DNA of 14,697 nt from Alphaproteobacteria bacterium (GTDB lineage Bacteria; Pseudomonadota; Alphaproteobacteria; Paracaedibacterales; CAIOTO01), in the NCBI GenBank assembly GCA_030727085.1, contig JANRCF010000040.1:1-14697 (forward strand), in the 5' to 3' direction. Positions 14,434 through 14,697 of this stretch are shown in pieces; positions within the stretch are counted from its first letter, which is position 1, and each line of letters starts with the position of its first letter. The translations under genes and the position numbers were made by a program. A model generated the notes under the pieces. The model was not told the DNA's origin, ran no database searches, and was given only the letters and a program-made list of their open reading frames with translations.

Positions 14434-14697
14434 ATGTCTAGCATCCAAAGGATATTCCAAAAATCAATTTTTCTTATTACAATTACATGTTTACTAATCA
14501 CCTTAACAGACGTTAAGTGTAGTGGTTTTTCAGAAGGAAAAAGTACCGAGGCTGAATCGCTCCCCCTTAAGACTGTTCGTATTTTAAGTCTTGATGGAGG
14601 CGGTGTTAGAGGGATATCAGAAGCACGCTTTTTAGAACACCTGCTCCATTCAAGTTTGAAGTGCAACACGGTTAATATTTTTTTGAAAGACCTCATC
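14434..14697 (+). CDS. Patatin-like phospholipase, 5' part (cut by window edge)
   Basis: The first 88 residues of a secreted patatin-family lipid acyl hydrolase are visible; the frame is open at the right edge. The start is ATG 14434, because GGAG lies 8 bases upstream. An in-frame ATG at 14407 lacks such a site. Residues 11-25 (SIFLITITCLLITLT) form a hydrophobic core after a basic N-terminus, so an export signal is likely. Cys29 follows (TDVKC) but does not fit a good lipobox. TVRILSLDGGGVRGISEARF (47-66) is the patatin entry strand and oxyanion-hole motif DGGGxRG (54-60). The catalytic GxSxG elbow would be expected a few residues after FLKDLI, just beyond the window, and the Asp of the Ser-Asp dyad later still, so activity cannot be judged here. 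Patatin-like enzymes release fatty acids from phospholipids and in intracellular bacteria often act on host membranes; that role is inference. Confidence 0.87.
   Translation, partial: MSSIQRIFQKSIFLITITCLLITLTDVKCSGFSEGKSTEAESLPLKTVRILSLDGGGVRGISEARFLEHLLHSSLKCNTVNIFLKDLI

Noticed and set aside
14370..14696. Long minus-strand frame opposite the patatin start
   Set aside because: It is antisense to a clear signal peptide plus DGGGxRG motif with a ribosome-binding site, and its own protein has no recognisable features.
1..14697. CRISPR arrays, tRNA or rRNA genes, transposases, phage genes
   Set aside because: No regular repeat-spacer pattern, cloverleaf sequence or such protein was seen anywhere in the window.

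Overview
The window reads as an ordinary, gene-dense stretch of a low-GC alphaproteobacterial chromosome. It is mostly housekeeping genes, with a few accessory or lineage-specific items at the edges and between operons. The alphaproteobacterial placement is inferred from several features. These are a bifunctional Rel/SpoT protein directly behind rpoZ, an omega subunit with a long acidic tail, a YejB-type permease, SdhE, and protein sequences that look alphaproteobacterial throughout. The A/T-rich intergenic DNA, the interspersed palindromic repeat and a secreted patatin-like phospholipase would fit a host-associated lineage such as the Holosporales or Rickettsiales. That finer placement is a guess from style, not proven by the sequence.

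Layout. 1-959 (+) is the 3' part of a UDP-glucose 6-dehydrogenase gene cut by the window edge. 960-1144 is an intergenic patch with a structured repeat. From 7488 down to 1145 all genes lie on the minus strand, in transcription order: cysS, a TlpA-like thioredoxin, wecE, a possible small membrane peptide, hflX, a Bcr/CflA-type MFS exporter and sdhE. Several junctions in this block overlap (tlpA/wecE by 1 nt, MFS/sdhE by 4 nt), so translational coupling is likely. A 91-base divergent spacer separates cysS from rpoZ (+), which is followed by the stringent-response gene spoT/rel (+). spoT converges on lgt (-), and the two stop codons overlap in a TTAA. lgt follows yejB (-) in what looks like a two-gene unit. 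A second divergent spacer leads to uppS and cdsA (+), an undecaprenyl-diphosphate and phospholipid precursor pair. cdsA converges on a small single-pass membrane protein gene (-). After about 350 bases of very A/T-rich, repeat-containing DNA comes the 5' end of a patatin-like phospholipase gene (+), cut at the right edge just before its expected catalytic serine motif.

How the genes work together. The main theme is the cell envelope: sugar nucleotides (ugd, wecE), lipid carrier (uppS), CDP-diacylglycerol (cdsA), lipoprotein acylation (lgt), peptide or oligopeptide uptake (yejB), small-molecule export (MFS) and periplasmic thiol chemistry (tlpA). The rest is translation and stress control (cysS, hflX, rpoZ, spoT) and succinate dehydrogenase flavinylation (sdhE).

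I did not find a convincing new multi-gene system. The items most worth a second look are the secreted patatin-like protein and the odd A/T-rich DNA in front of it, the orphan yejB paired with lgt, the conflicting start of uppS with a hidden overlapping reading frame, an Asp-to-Asn change in the CdsA signature, and two candidate small membrane proteins.
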